A stretch of 35,229 nt of DNA. Origin: a virus. The DNA is taken from IMG/VR virus record IMGVR_UViG_3300004460_000255, positions 1 through 35,229 of that record. One strand, given 5' to 3'. The position numbers and the translations under genes are program-made. Under the pieces are notes generated by a model, which saw nothing but the letters and a program-made list of their open reading frames with translations, searched no databases and had not been told where the DNA came from. Positions 1 to 9,525 of the stretch are shown here, one piece after another (the stretch's first letter is position 1; the number at the start of each line of letters is the position of its first letter).

Positions 1-758
1 ACAACCCCTAAAGACTTAGATAATTCTTCTACAGTTGTTACACCATATTTTTGAGTTGTAAATAGTATTTCAGCAACTTCCCTTGCTTTATCTGAAGATT
101 CTCCGTAAGCGTTTAATGCTGTAGTAATACCTAGTGTTGCAGATTTCAAGTCAGTAACACCTGCCATTGCTAAAGTAGACGCCTCTCCTAAAAACTCGAT
201 AGCCTCTCCTCCTTTAACTCCTGCTGAAACAGCGTTGAACATCGCTTTATTTATATCTGCCAAACCAAAACCAAACTTTCTACCTATGTCTAAAGCTCCT
301 TGATATAACTTTGGTTGAAGTAAAGAACTCTCATCCCCACTTAATAAAGTTGAAACATTTTTAACTCCTTTTTCAAAAGCGGCAAAATCCTTAACTCCTG
401 TAAGTAAAAATTGAGATAACTTCCTAAAGGCTTGAATAGCAATTCCAACTGAAGCTCCCATCTTAAGCATACCTGCCGCTGAAGACTTCCCTGCTTTTGT
501 ATTTCTGTTCTTGGCTGTAGTGCTTCTATCTAAGCTTTTTATATGTGAATCAACGGCTCTTTTTTGCTTTTTCTGAAGTACCGTTAGTTTTGCTATTTGA
601 CTAGCTTGAGCTGCGTTTGCAGACTTTTGACCTTTTACTTTCTTGTTTAAAGCGGCTAAAGTTTTGTTTGTAAGCCTTAAGTCTTTTTGATATTCTTTCA
701 GTTTATTTAACCCAACAATGTCTAGGTCAATCTGATACTTATCTTTTTTAGTTGCCAT
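1..758 (-). CDS. Tail tape measure protein, N-terminal part (cut by window edge)
   Basis: This gene begins at ATG 758-756 and runs off the left end, giving 252 complete codons. The product starts MATKKDKYQIDLDIVGLNKL, followed by a Lys/Gln-rich coiled-coil segment (about residues 20-95). A conserved tape measure block follows: a short hydrophobic stretch near 100-120, then FAAFEKGVKNVSTLL, then ALDIGRKFGFGLADINKAMF and GVTTVEELSKSLGV. That block is typical of the TP901/PhageMin tail tape measure family, which sets tail length and occupies the tail lumen. It starts 12 bases after the tail hub gene. Its C-terminal part is most likely the open frame at the right end of the window. Family assignment is from motif recognition. 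Confidence 0.85.
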   Translation of the reverse strand, partial: MATKKDKYQIDLDIVGLNKLKEYQKDLRLTNKTLAALNKKVKGQKSANAAQASQIAKLTVLQKKQKRAVDSHIKSLDRSTTAKNRNTKAGKSSAAGMLKMGASVGIAIQAFRKLSQFLLTGVKDFAAFEKGVKNVSTLLSGDESSLLQPKLYQGALDIGRKFGFGLADINKAMFNAVSAGVKGGEAIEFLGEASTLAMAGVTDLKSATLGITTALNAYGESSDKAREVAEILFTTQKYGVTTVEELSKSLGV

Positions 759-769
759 TACTATATATT

Positions 770-3700
770 CTATTCAGTTATTAATAATAATTCTACTTCT
801 GTTGCTTCTCCTGAGAAGTTATAATCTTTCACTTTGCTTATAATATACTTATTATTGTTTATATAAACTAACCTTCTAAAGTCTAAATTAAAAATATCGA
901 AAGGAGTTAAGTGAACTTTTGCGGTTATTAACTTGTCTGCCTTTTTAAGATTATTAATTAACTTGCTATGATAAAGCTCAGTTAAACTAGAACCATTAAT
1001 CGCACTAGAAAAAGATAAGTTTGGGTAGCCTGAAGATGTGTCTGAAAATGAAGCATACTCTCTATAATAATTAGCGTTCTTTCCATCCCCTACAAAACCT
1101 CCATTATAAGCTTCAATCCCAAATTGAGTGAAGCGTTTTTCAACTACATATCTAATAAAATGACCGCTCTCTAATTCAACTAATTCGCCTTCATAAGCTA
1201 ACTTATATCCGTGAGAATTATTCGCTTCAGGTTTTTGCTCAACTATATCAGGAGTTAATGTAGATGAAGAGTTTCCCCAAACTTTAGGTAGCCTTATAGA
1301 TGAATAAGTTATTTCATTCCAAGCTGACAGGCTTCTAACAATAAACTTGTCAAAATCCATTTCTAAGAAAGAAAATATGTTTAAACCTATTACTGTAGGT
1401 TCTGATAAGTTATCAGGATTTATTTGAGCGTGGAAATCGCCAACACCTACAGTTGTTCCTCCAACCGTATAAGAACTTGCGTCTTCTCCGTCTTCATTCA
1501 TTTTAAGTATTATATTAGAATTACTTACGTTGTTTTGCTTAATGTTTGTTATTGTAGATTTTTCAGTCCAATCTAATGCTTCTATAGTTTCAGCATCTAA
1601 ATCAAAAAAGCTTGAATAAGGCTCTGCTGTAACAACATTACTATATGGATTGAAAGACCACACTAAATTAAACATTTTAGTTACATCACTAATAAATTCT
1701 AAGCAAGTAGCGTCAGGTAAAACTTCTCTATACGAAACTTTAGGTGTAGCCTCTGAGTTGTAAACAGCCATAGACTTCCCTTTTAATGGAGAAATACTTT
1801 TACTTAACTTCATTGAAATATCAAATTCTTTTACAACATAAGTAACAGAGCCTAAAGTTGGTTTACTTGTGTGGTTAGGGCTAGTAGCATTAGTCTTAGA
1901 CCCTGTAGCGGTCATCACAATGTATTCTTGCCCTGCTTTTAAGTATTGAAATCTATTTAATTCTATTCTCGTATTATCAAGTCGATAAGTCTCAGTTGCC
2001 ATACCTTCTGCATCCGTAACGTCATTCATTATTGACTTTTCTATTAATATAGACGCATCGTCTTCTAAGTCAAATAATTCTCCTCCAAACTTATTATTAT
2101 TTGTTCCATAAATAGAATCATCAGCATATTGAGCAGGCATTAGCATAGTTGTGTAAATAAACTCGCTAGGTTTATGAAGGTAGTATGAAGTGCTAGTATT
2201 CCCTGGACTCCTCCACTTAAAAGATACTTTTGATTGAGTTGAAATCTCGTAGTAACCACTTTTCTTAACGGTTATTCTAGACCTTTCAGGATTGTAGTCA
2301 AGTATAGGTTGCCCTGTTCCACTTGCGTATCCGTGAACTGAAGAAGCAAACGGTCTAGAACCAAAAGTTGAAGACGAATCATACAAGTTGTCTTGATTGT
2401 CAGGATGATACAATCCATTTATAGTTGTAACATTAGAACTGTAAGAATGAGTAGAGCCTACATCGGTAAGTATGCTACTAAGCTTTATAGGACACCAATC
2501 AACGACATAGGCATAAATACCACTATTAGATAGGATTGATGATTTTAAATAACATCTAAAAGAAGGAGCTATTGAAGAAGTCCCTTCTCCACTATCTAAT
2601 ATAGTGTAAGAACTAAGAGTTCCAAGTTCGGTTGTTGCTTCAAATCTAGAGTTTAAAATATCATCCTCGTGTATTCTCATCTCAGGAGCTATAGACACAA
2701 GTTTAGATGGTAGGTCTGTAAATTCAGTAGAAAAATCCGAACTCCACTCGTCTTGATTGTTAAAGAAGTTACTGTCAAGAGTATATCCCTCTGATTCAAA
2801 TATTTTTACTAGTAAGTTTTTAATTCTAAAAGCAGCTTTTACATTATCGAATCCAACTGAAGCTTCATTTTCTACATCTCCATTAGTGTCTTGCATTAAA
2901 TCCCATAACCCATTATCTACTAAAGGGAATACTATCTCATTATCAAGAGAGTTAAATTCTTGAGAATCTATAATGTTATTACTGCTAACTAAGTAGGTAT
3001 TTGATTCTATGTCTCTTAAGTTTTTGTTTGAAATAGGATTTGCCCAAGAACTATTTCCTGTTTTTAAATTAAAAACTAACTCATCAAAACCATTAACGCC
3101 TAGTGAAGACTCAGTTAAATGTAATTGACCTTTAAGTATGTCTAGCCCTTTAGACTTTACTATGCAAGGAAAGCCATTTGAATCAATTAAACTTTTAGTA
3201 GCGTTTATTTCGTTTGTGAAAAGCAACGCTTTTTTATTGTTATTAGTCGCAGGAACTCTAATTGTTTTAGAGTAACTACCACTACTTTTACTTACCTCAT
3301 TAAAATCTTTAACAGAAAAATTTAAAGAAGTATTAAAGTCCTCGCTTAAATCTAGGCTTGTAAGTGTGAAAGTTGTAGTTGGAGTAGAAACTCTGCAAGT
3401 AATTTTGACTGAGTTTATAATAGTATCTACAATACTGCTATTCCCTTTTATTTTTAAAGTTAATACTTGAATATTATCTGCTTGCCCCCAAACTTTATCT
3501 TCACAATCTATAGTTGTTATTCCCGTAGAGTTTACGGTAGTAACCCTATCAGCTATGCTAGAGTAGTTTTCTATAACTTCTATAGAATTTCCTGTGTTAA
3601 TTTTTTTAACATCAATTATAATCTTAAAAATATAAGATATATTTGCATCTTCTATATTTGAAAACAAAAGATAGTCAAATAAACTAGGGACAATAACGTG

Positions 3701-6145
3701 TTCTTTTTGAAGTGTTATTACAGGATTAGCTACAGCAGCACTACCTGTTAAGTGGTCATAACTTCTTACTCTAAAAGCTGCTTCATAAGGAGAAACTAAA
3801 AGTCCCGTATTAATAGTCGTTTCGTCTCCGTATTTTTCTAAACCTACTACTGTTCCCACATTAACCCCTGCGTTTAAAATAACGTAAGTTATCACAGCGG
3901 AAGTTGTACCTAGTGCTTGATTGCTATTTTCTTGAACTGTAGCTAATCTTATTCTTAACTTACCGCCTGTAAGCGTTATAGTATGAGAGGTAAGTCCTGC
4001 TGAACTTATTTCTGAAGCCTCAGTTCCGTCTCCCGAGTCTAAAAACAATGAATCTCCTGAGTGACTTGCTAAGTGAATCTGAATTGTTATAGGGGTGGTT
4101 GTGTCTGTAATTTCTTGATTTAATACAATGTAAGGAGGTTCAATATCTGCTGAAGTAGCATTATAGTAAAATTGTATTTCATTACCTCCTGAAGTTCCTT
4201 GGCTTATGTATGCGTTTTCAGCAGTTTTAAATTCGATAGAAGATAATATAACGCTTGAGTTTAATAGAGTAGTTCCTGTTATTGAATCAGAAAATATGTG
4301 CATATCTGTAGAACCTATTATAAAACTCCCACTTATTAAATTTATAGTGTCTGTTTTATTTCCTTCTGCGTCTACTGCAAAGTCATTTTTAGGATTTACT
4401 CTGAAAGACTCTTCTTCATTAAATTTAGGATTCCCGTTAGTGTCGAAGAAATTTATTGTTTGTTGTTTAGAGAGAACAGGCTCTTGAAGATTATCTGAAA
4501 CACTTTCTATTTCATCTATAACAACGTGAGAACCATCATAATAGTGATATTTATTAATAAATGTATCGTCAGAAAAATCAGTTGAAGTTATTATAACATC
4601 TTTGTCTGAACGTACAGCTCTTTCGCCTGGATACGAGCCAAGGATTAGAGAATTTAATAAAGCATAATCTCCATTAAGTTTTATTATAGGGGTTGTATCA
4701 CTAAACTCTCCTGCTGCTGTAATTAACTTTATATATCCTAATCTAAGTATATCTGAGTTAAAATCTGAGCCTTGTATTTTTATTATTATTTTAAAAGGAG
4801 TAAGTGTTTCTTGCAAAGGAGTTGTGAAAAATCCGTGCCTAGCCCCCGTAAGGCTACTTAATCCTGCGTTAGTGGTCACTAGCTCATTGTATTCTAACTC
4901 CTCATTCGTTACACGTATAGTGAACGTGCAAGTAGATTCAAGTATATATACTCCTAAATTAAATTCACTTCCTGCTTGAAGGTTTAGCCTAGTCTCAGCT
5001 TGAGTAGTGTAAAACCCTTCTTGATTATTTCCTCTTAATTCTATTAGAGCTGTATCTGTTGCCGTGCTTGATTGTAAAGCATTACCAAAACCAATATAAG
5101 GATATGGATTCCAAAAAGTGTGACTATTAACTGCGGGCTCGTTAGTCAAAGATATAGCGTCTGAAGTTATAGAGTTTGTATGACCCCCACTTAAAGACCA
5201 AGTATTGTCTAGTCTTGAAGTTGTAGTTAGAGCATTTATCTTAAGTCCAATGATAAATGAAACTCTTTTGCCTATATCTGATTTAGAAAATATATTTTCA
5301 AGAGTAAGAGCTGTAGGTTGCCCAACTCTAGTGTGATTACCATAATTTAAAGATTGAGGTATTTCAGGAATCTTATTATTAACAAAAAACTCTTGATTAT
5401 AACCTTCCCATAAGTGAAAGTGCGCTAAACTGAAGCCATATGATGTTGCAAAAGTTAGTTGAGAGGTGTCAGCGTGTTTAATCCTAAGTGTATTATTACT
5501 ACTCAGGTATGCAATACTACTATTAGTTTGGCTTGTTGAAGATTGATTTGTAGTTCTATAAGAACCAAATTCATACATTAAATTAGGAGCTTGAGTATAA
5601 GGTAAAAGAGTTACATCTCCTCCTCCGCTAATAGTATTTACAGGAGAAGGTAGTCCTGAAAAATCATCAGTAGTCCCTATTCTTTCAGCGTGAGTATTAC
5701 CGCCACCCAAATGGCTCATAAAGTTTAAACTAGGAATTATAGCTCCATTATTTCCGTTGTAATAAGGATAACCATTGGTTGTATCTTCTTCAGACAGGTG
5801 ATTACCTGCTGCGTTTAATCCTGAATTTGCTACAGAGGCATTGTAGACAGTCCAACCAACAGGCTCATAAAAAGAATGATGAGCTGAAGGGTATAAGCTG
5901 TCGGCATCATTGTTAAATCCTTCATCAAACCCATTAGCAAATATATCAAGAAGAGCATTGCCTTCAAAGTCAGGTATAGGAGAGTACCCTTGTACATACC
6001 AAAATTTAGGAACTTTTTGATTTGAATAATCATCGTATAAAAAAAAGTTAGAATTAGTAAGGTTTATCTCTTCAAATATACTAAACAACCCGCTTTCAGG
6101 AGCTAAAGGGTTTTGAACTATTATTTCAAATATATTGTTATCCAT
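770..6145 (-). CDS. Very large tail protein, probable tail hub/tail tip (1791 aa)
   Basis: This is the largest gene here. Residues 1 to about 900 are Ser/Thr/Asn-rich, look mostly beta-structured and carry no motif I recognise; they may hold carbohydrate-binding modules. From about residue 925 there is a block (SLNFSVKDFNEVSK, SYSKTIRVPATNNN, then PCIVKSKGLDILKGQLHL) that I know from tail proteins of Bacteroidetes phages. The C-terminus (FDIFNLDFRRLVYINNNKYI, then SGEATEVELLLIT) is the usual end of the same family. The role is inferred as the tail hub or tip carrying host-contact domains. It lies between a distal-tail-like gene (1-base gap) and the tape measure gene. The fusion of a roughly 900-residue N-terminal half to the hub-like half is notable. 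Function is inferred; the reading frame is certain. Confidence 0.75.
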   Translation of the reverse strand: MDNNIFEIIVQNPLAPESGLFSIFEEINLTNSNFFLYDDYSNQKVPKFWYVQGYSPIPDFEGNALLDIFANGFDEGFNNDADSLYPSAHHSFYEPVGWTVYNASVANSGLNAAGNHLSEEDTTNGYPYYNGNNGAIIPSLNFMSHLGGGNTHAERIGTTDDFSGLPSPVNTISGGGDVTLLPYTQAPNLMYEFGSYRTTNQSSTSQTNSSIAYLSSNNTLRIKHADTSQLTFATSYGFSLAHFHLWEGYNQEFFVNNKIPEIPQSLNYGNHTRVGQPTALTLENIFSKSDIGKRVSFIIGLKINALTTTSRLDNTWSLSGGHTNSITSDAISLTNEPAVNSHTFWNPYPYIGFGNALQSSTATDTALIELRGNNQEGFYTTQAETRLNLQAGSEFNLGVYILESTCTFTIRVTNEELEYNELVTTNAGLSSLTGARHGFFTTPLQETLTPFKIIIKIQGSDFNSDILRLGYIKLITAAGEFSDTTPIIKLNGDYALLNSLILGSYPGERAVRSDKDVIITSTDFSDDTFINKYHYYDGSHVVIDEIESVSDNLQEPVLSKQQTINFFDTNGNPKFNEEESFRVNPKNDFAVDAEGNKTDTINLISGSFIIGSTDMHIFSDSITGTTLLNSSVILSSIEFKTAENAYISQGTSGGNEIQFYYNATSADIEPPYIVLNQEITDTTTPITIQIHLASHSGDSLFLDSGDGTEASEISSAGLTSHTITLTGGKLRIRLATVQENSNQALGTTSAVITYVILNAGVNVGTVVGLEKYGDETTINTGLLVSPYEAAFRVRSYDHLTGSAAVANPVITLQKEHVIVPSLFDYLLFSNIEDANISYIFKIIIDVKKINTGNSIEVIENYSSIADRVTTVNSTGITTIDCEDKVWGQADNIQVLTLKIKGNSSIVDTIINSVKITCRVSTPTTTFTLTSLDLSEDFNTSLNFSVKDFNEVSKSSGSYSKTIRVPATNNNKKALLFTNEINATKSLIDSNGFPCIVKSKGLDILKGQLHLTESSLGVNGFDELVFNLKTGNSSWANPISNKNLRDIESNTYLVSSNNIIDSQEFNSLDNEIVFPLVDNGLWDLMQDTNGDVENEASVGFDNVKAAFRIKNLLVKIFESEGYTLDSNFFNNQDEWSSDFSTEFTDLPSKLVSIAPEMRIHEDDILNSRFEATTELGTLSSYTILDSGEGTSSIAPSFRCYLKSSILSNSGIYAYVVDWCPIKLSSILTDVGSTHSYSSNVTTINGLYHPDNQDNLYDSSSTFGSRPFASSVHGYASGTGQPILDYNPERSRITVKKSGYYEISTQSKVSFKWRSPGNTSTSYYLHKPSEFIYTTMLMPAQYADDSIYGTNNNKFGGELFDLEDDASILIEKSIMNDVTDAEGMATETYRLDNTRIELNRFQYLKAGQEYIVMTATGSKTNATSPNHTSKPTLGSVTYVVKEFDISMKLSKSISPLKGKSMAVYNSEATPKVSYREVLPDATCLEFISDVTKMFNLVWSFNPYSNVVTAEPYSSFFDLDAETIEALDWTEKSTITNIKQNNVSNSNIILKMNEDGEDASSYTVGGTTVGVGDFHAQINPDNLSEPTVIGLNIFSFLEMDFDKFIVRSLSAWNEITYSSIRLPKVWGNSSSTLTPDIVEQKPEANNSHGYKLAYEGELVELESGHFIRYVVEKRFTQFGIEAYNGGFVGDGKNANYYREYASFSDTSSGYPNLSFSSAINGSSLTELYHSKLINNLKKADKLITAKVHLTPFDIFNLDFRRLVYINNNKYIISKVKDYNFSGEATEVELLLITE

Positions 6146-6146
6146 A

Positions 6147-7517
6147 TTAATAATTTATTGTATGTGATTCTTTGATGAAGGACAGCTCGAAAATATAAGG
6201 CTTACCGTCTCCATTAGATATAACCATATCGCTTTGAATGACTGATATAGCAACAAAAGAATTATCTTCGTATATAAATACTTTTTTGCTTCTTTGTATC
6301 TCAGATAAAAACTCTAACGTATCTTCGTTCGCTAAAGTCCTACACGTATTAACCTCTACTGTAGAGCCTCTAGACACACCTCTGTTGTTTTTATTTCTAG
6401 AAGTATGCCTTGTGTATGATGACTTTGATTTAGCAAAAGTTGTAGCACTTTGTTGATGAGATACGCTAGTAAATCCTTCAAAAAGATAGAAATCTAAAAC
6501 CCCGAAATCATTGTAAAAATATATAAGAGCTGAATCAATCGGAACTGAACCGAAAGCTTGATTAATAACATTAACGCCTCTCTCTACTATTTCAAAGTTT
6601 AGCTTAACACCTGTAGCATCAGTAGTTTTTAAAGCTACAGAAAACTTTCCGCTTTTCAATCCTGTTTCAGTTCCTGCATTTAGCAATCCAAAAAGGTTGT
6701 TATCTATAGATAGATTAGATATTAATATATCTGTAGTGTCATTTGTATATGTAGTGTGAAGACTTTCGCTAGCTACAAAAACTCCTGAATCATTAGTGTA
6801 GTCTACAACTAAATCAATTTCATTCAATGTAGCTGCTTGAGCTAGAGATTGAATTAATAACGGTGCTTTACGAGGAATCTTTCTTGTTATTGATGAAGGG
6901 CAGTTTGTTAGAGGTCTTCTAAATAAACCACTTACAGCTCCAACTATTCTATCATTACTAATCCATCCTGCTTTTGGTATAGAGATTGTTGCAGCATATA
7001 AATTTGAAAACTTGTTTGCTATAATTAATTCGTCTTTAGCGTATGCGTTTATAGCTCTAATTTCGTGAGATTGGATGTGACTACTAAGGTCAAGAGTTAA
7101 AGCACCCGTATCTGCATCTTTAAAGTAAGAACGCCCAAGAACTCGTACTTTCATTACAAGCCCCGTACTTAACCCATAAACAGGTGCTGCTGTTTGCAAA
7201 GACCCGTTAATTACATCTTCAAATACTTTAATCTCATCATATATATAAGCCGAAGCAAACGAAGAAACATCAAATGTGAAAGTAGGGTTGGTAGAGTTTG
7301 AGTCAAAGTCCCTAGATTGAACCATAGGAGTACCTAACCTAGTCCAAGCAAACGTAGCCCCTTCATCAAAAGTAGCGTAACCCTCTACCGTACATTCAAC
7401 TGAATGAGGAATATCTGTTCCTGAATCTTTCCCAAATTGAAAAAAAATAGGTCTTTTAGTTGATTGAAGTCCTAATTCGGTAACAGCTTGATTTGTTAAT
7501 ATTATATTATGAGCCAT
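6147..7517 (-). CDS. Tail structural protein, distal-tail-like (456 aa)
   Basis: The protein starts MAHNIILTNQAVTELGLQST and has no signal peptide or membrane segment. The C-terminal third contains a pattern I associate with tail proteins of Bacteroidetes phages: FYNDFGVLDFYLFEGFTS, a Ser/Lys-rich linker, then CRTLANEDTLEFLSEIQRSK with VFIYEDNSFVAISVIQSD, ending in a beta-rich tail. The gene sits directly upstream of the large hub-like protein with a 1-base gap, so both are probably produced together. A distal tail or tail-tip adaptor is the most likely role. A tube or sheath role is possible but less supported, because there is no matching contractile machinery. Naming is from context and partial motif memory. 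Confidence 0.6.
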   Translation of the reverse strand: MAHNIILTNQAVTELGLQSTKRPIFFQFGKDSGTDIPHSVECTVEGYATFDEGATFAWTRLGTPMVQSRDFDSNSTNPTFTFDVSSFASAYIYDEIKVFEDVINGSLQTAAPVYGLSTGLVMKVRVLGRSYFKDADTGALTLDLSSHIQSHEIRAINAYAKDELIIANKFSNLYAATISIPKAGWISNDRIVGAVSGLFRRPLTNCPSSITRKIPRKAPLLIQSLAQAATLNEIDLVVDYTNDSGVFVASESLHTTYTNDTTDILISNLSIDNNLFGLLNAGTETGLKSGKFSVALKTTDATGVKLNFEIVERGVNVINQAFGSVPIDSALIYFYNDFGVLDFYLFEGFTSVSHQQSATTFAKSKSSYTRHTSRNKNNRGVSRGSTVEVNTCRTLANEDTLEFLSEIQRSKKVFIYEDNSFVAISVIQSDMVISNGDGKPYIFELSFIKESHTINY

Positions 7518-7523
7518 TTTTTA

Positions 7524-8015
7524 TTATTTTAATGTATTTAAAGTTGCTTTTCTGAAAGCGTTAAGCAAGTCTTTACGAACGTTTGACTTTAATCTTTGCA
7601 TCTCTTTAGCTAATATTATATCAGCCCAACCTACTTTGTATTTATTAACGCTAGCAAACCCATTTTTCTTTATGCTGATAGCAATAATTAAAGCTAATTG
7701 CCTCCTAGTTCTAAATTTTGCTTTAGTCTTAGACCTGTCTATCTTTATTCCTTTAGCATCCATCCAAGCAAGTATTGCATCTATGTTTGGAAGGGAGGTA
7801 GGTTTTATGTTTCTGTTTAGTATGTTCCCGTAGCTTAACATTAATGTTTGAAGAGATAATCCTACTTTAGTTTCAACAACCCTAGTCTTAATGCTTCTCC
7901 TTAAACTTCCTGTAGCTACGTGACCTCTATCGTCTAACCCCTCCCTGAGTTTTAAACTCAATCTACCACCATAGGCAGCTAAACTTTTTTTAAGATTTTC
8001 TAAACCTTTACTCAT
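7524..8015 (-). CDS. HK97 gp10-like tail/neck protein (163 aa)
   Basis: I choose ATG at 8015, two bases past the stop of the preceding gene, rather than an upstream TTG at 8036. The product begins MSKGLENLKKSLAAYGGRLS and is very basic. The N-terminal half (GHVATGSLRRSIKTRV, then LQTLMLSYGNILNRN) fits the HK97 gp10/minor capsid-like fold, whose members act in tail completion at the head-tail interface. The C-terminal half is rich in Lys/Arg (TKAKFRTRRQLALIIAISIK; VGWADIILAKEMQRLKSNVR). It lies between the terminator-like/LamG protein and the distal-tail-like protein, consistent with a neck or tail completion role. Family placement is by short motifs only. Confidence 0.6.
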   Translation of the reverse strand: MSKGLENLKKSLAAYGGRLSLKLREGLDDRGHVATGSLRRSIKTRVVETKVGLSLQTLMLSYGNILNRNIKPTSLPNIDAILAWMDAKGIKIDRSKTKAKFRTRRQLALIIAISIKKNGFASVNKYKVGWADIILAKEMQRLKSNVRKDLLNAFRKATLNTLK

Positions 8016-8016
8016 C

Positions 8017-9237
8017 CTATAAATTATTAAGAGCAAGCATTACGTTAATCACATCTTGTTGTGATACGGCTTCATTATATATAGCGACATTACTAACTTC
8101 GGCAATTAATCCTGAATTGTTATCTGAACCTGTTTGTTTAGCTCCAACTCTAAAAGTCTTTGAACCAAAACCTACATACTCTTCCTCTATTTCTCGGAAT
8201 TGCACAACATCAAGCTCATTTTGCCAATAGACTCTAATTTTACCCTCAGAGCTTTCGTGAATTAAGGCTATAGTCTTAGGATTTCCTAAAGTACCATAAG
8301 GTTTAGCTATTGCTGACGGAACAATATAAGACCCTACGGATGTTCTAGGGATAGTTCCTGAACCATTGTCTTGGACTATATCTAGATAAAGCTGACCTTG
8401 ATTACCGCTAAATGTTTGAATCTTTAAAGATAATTCGTCAAGGTCATTATTACCTTTTATATTAAATATAATTGAACCGTCATTAGAGGTAGGCTCTTCA
8501 GGTGTTTGCAATGTTACGAATACGGTAAAGTTTGCGTTATTCAAGGTTAAAAAACTATTTGATAAGGACTCCGAAGAGCTAGTATCGTTAGGGGCAGAAA
8601 AAGCTATCGTATTCCTTGTTGTAAGAGTTGGAACTTGGTCTGACTCTTCGTTTGTTAAAGCAAAAGTTCCGCCTGTATTATTAATTAAAGGCAGCCAAGA
8701 CATATAACCATCTGTTGTTGTAACTCCAAATACCGAAGTGTGAAACGACCATAAGTTGTTTGTATAAGGTAAGGTAGATAGAGCGGGTATTGTTCCTGCA
8801 AAAGCTAATTTAGACGGAGCTAATAAAGTAAAGTTAACCTTAATTCCAATACTCATATCAGAGCCAAATCTAGAAACTCTTTCTATATCAAAAGACTCTC
8901 CGTCTATAACGTACTGCCCGTTTCTTTGAGCAGCTAAAAATCCAATAAAGTTATTGAATAAAGATAAGGATTCATCATATAGTGCGGCAGGATTGTAATC
9001 AACTTCTCGCAATGATTTTTTTATTAAAATAAAACAAGTTAAATCGTATTCCTCTCTAGCTCTATTTATGTCTGATATTTTTGAAGATGGTGGCTCTACA
9101 ACACACAAAGGGTATGAAATATTTTTTAATCCATTTATCTCACTTTCTGTGATTAAGTGAAACGACTTTGAAGTCGAAGCTAAATACCAAGATGAAGCAA
9201 AGTCAGTCGCTAGGTTTTGTATATTCTTAAAACTCAT
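8017..9237 (-). CDS. Tail terminator-like protein with C-terminal LamG-like domain (406 aa)
   Basis: Two parts are visible. Residues 1 to about 150 (MSFKNIQNLATDFASSWYLA, then EEYDLTCFILIKKSL, SFDIERVSRFGSDMSIGIKV) match in size and pattern the small tail terminator-like proteins of Bacteroidetes phages. Residues from about 165 to 406 look like a LamG/concanavalin-type jelly roll: TRNTIAFSAPNDTSSSESL, NFTVFVTLQTPEE, GKIRVYWQNELDV, FRVGAKQTGSDNNSGLIAEV and the closing VAIYNEAVSQQDVINV. The second module would be displayed at the tail and could bind glycans. The gene follows the tail chaperone by 3 bases. Both domain calls are by pattern recognition; the N-terminal one is the weaker. Confidence 0.6.
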   Translation of the reverse strand: MSFKNIQNLATDFASSWYLASTSKSFHLITESEINGLKNISYPLCVVEPPSSKISDINRAREEYDLTCFILIKKSLREVDYNPAALYDESLSLFNNFIGFLAAQRNGQYVIDGESFDIERVSRFGSDMSIGIKVNFTLLAPSKLAFAGTIPALSTLPYTNNLWSFHTSVFGVTTTDGYMSWLPLINNTGGTFALTNEESDQVPTLTTRNTIAFSAPNDTSSSESLSNSFLTLNNANFTVFVTLQTPEEPTSNDGSIIFNIKGNNDLDELSLKIQTFSGNQGQLYLDIVQDNGSGTIPRTSVGSYIVPSAIAKPYGTLGNPKTIALIHESSEGKIRVYWQNELDVVQFREIEEEYVGFGSKTFRVGAKQTGSDNNSGLIAEVSNVAIYNEAVSQQDVINVMLALNNL

Positions 9238-9240
9238 AAT

Positions 9241-9525
9241 TTATTTTTTATATCTAATATCATTTATTTCAGAGTCGTAATTAGCTTTGAGCGCAAGATA
9301 CGATAAATATCTGAATACTTCTCCTGTATTTGTATATAAAACACTATTAATCGGAGTTTTATCAGGTTGGTTAAATATACCACACTCTGCCAACTCGTAT
9401 AGCGTTTTAATCCAACCAAGCCCAGCAAAAGCCTTTTCGTAAGCGGCAATTTCTTTAGCTGAACCGCTGCTTCGTATTGAAGGTATGCTAGACTGTATAC
9501 TTGACACTTCTTGGACAAAAAAAAA
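9241..9525 (-). CDS. Tail assembly chaperone, -1 frame extension (GT-like product)
   Basis: This frame opens at the T9 run and gives, after slippage, VQEVSSIQSSIPSIRSSGSA followed by a balanced, protein-like sequence ending NDIRYKK. An isolated start would have to be GTG at 9507, giving 88 residues with no clear ribosome site. Its composition looks like real coding sequence, whereas the overlapping zero-frame tail is poor in acidic residues and rich in Leu/Lys/Tyr. I therefore read it as the C-terminal part of a frameshifted chaperone, as in the lambda G/GT arrangement, made by -1 slippage at the homopolymer. A miscalled homopolymer length joining the two frames into one gene would look the same. 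Confidence 0.6.
   Translation of the reverse strand, partial: FFFVQEVSSIQSSIPSIRSSGSAKEIAAYEKAFAGLGWIKTLYELAECGIFNQPDKTPINSVLYTNTGEVFRYLSYLALKANYDSEINDIRYKK

Noticed and set aside
2757-4487. Several plus-strand frames inside the 1791-residue gene
   Set aside because: They are shadows of the large minus-strand frame, with no leaders, motifs or spacing like the other genes.
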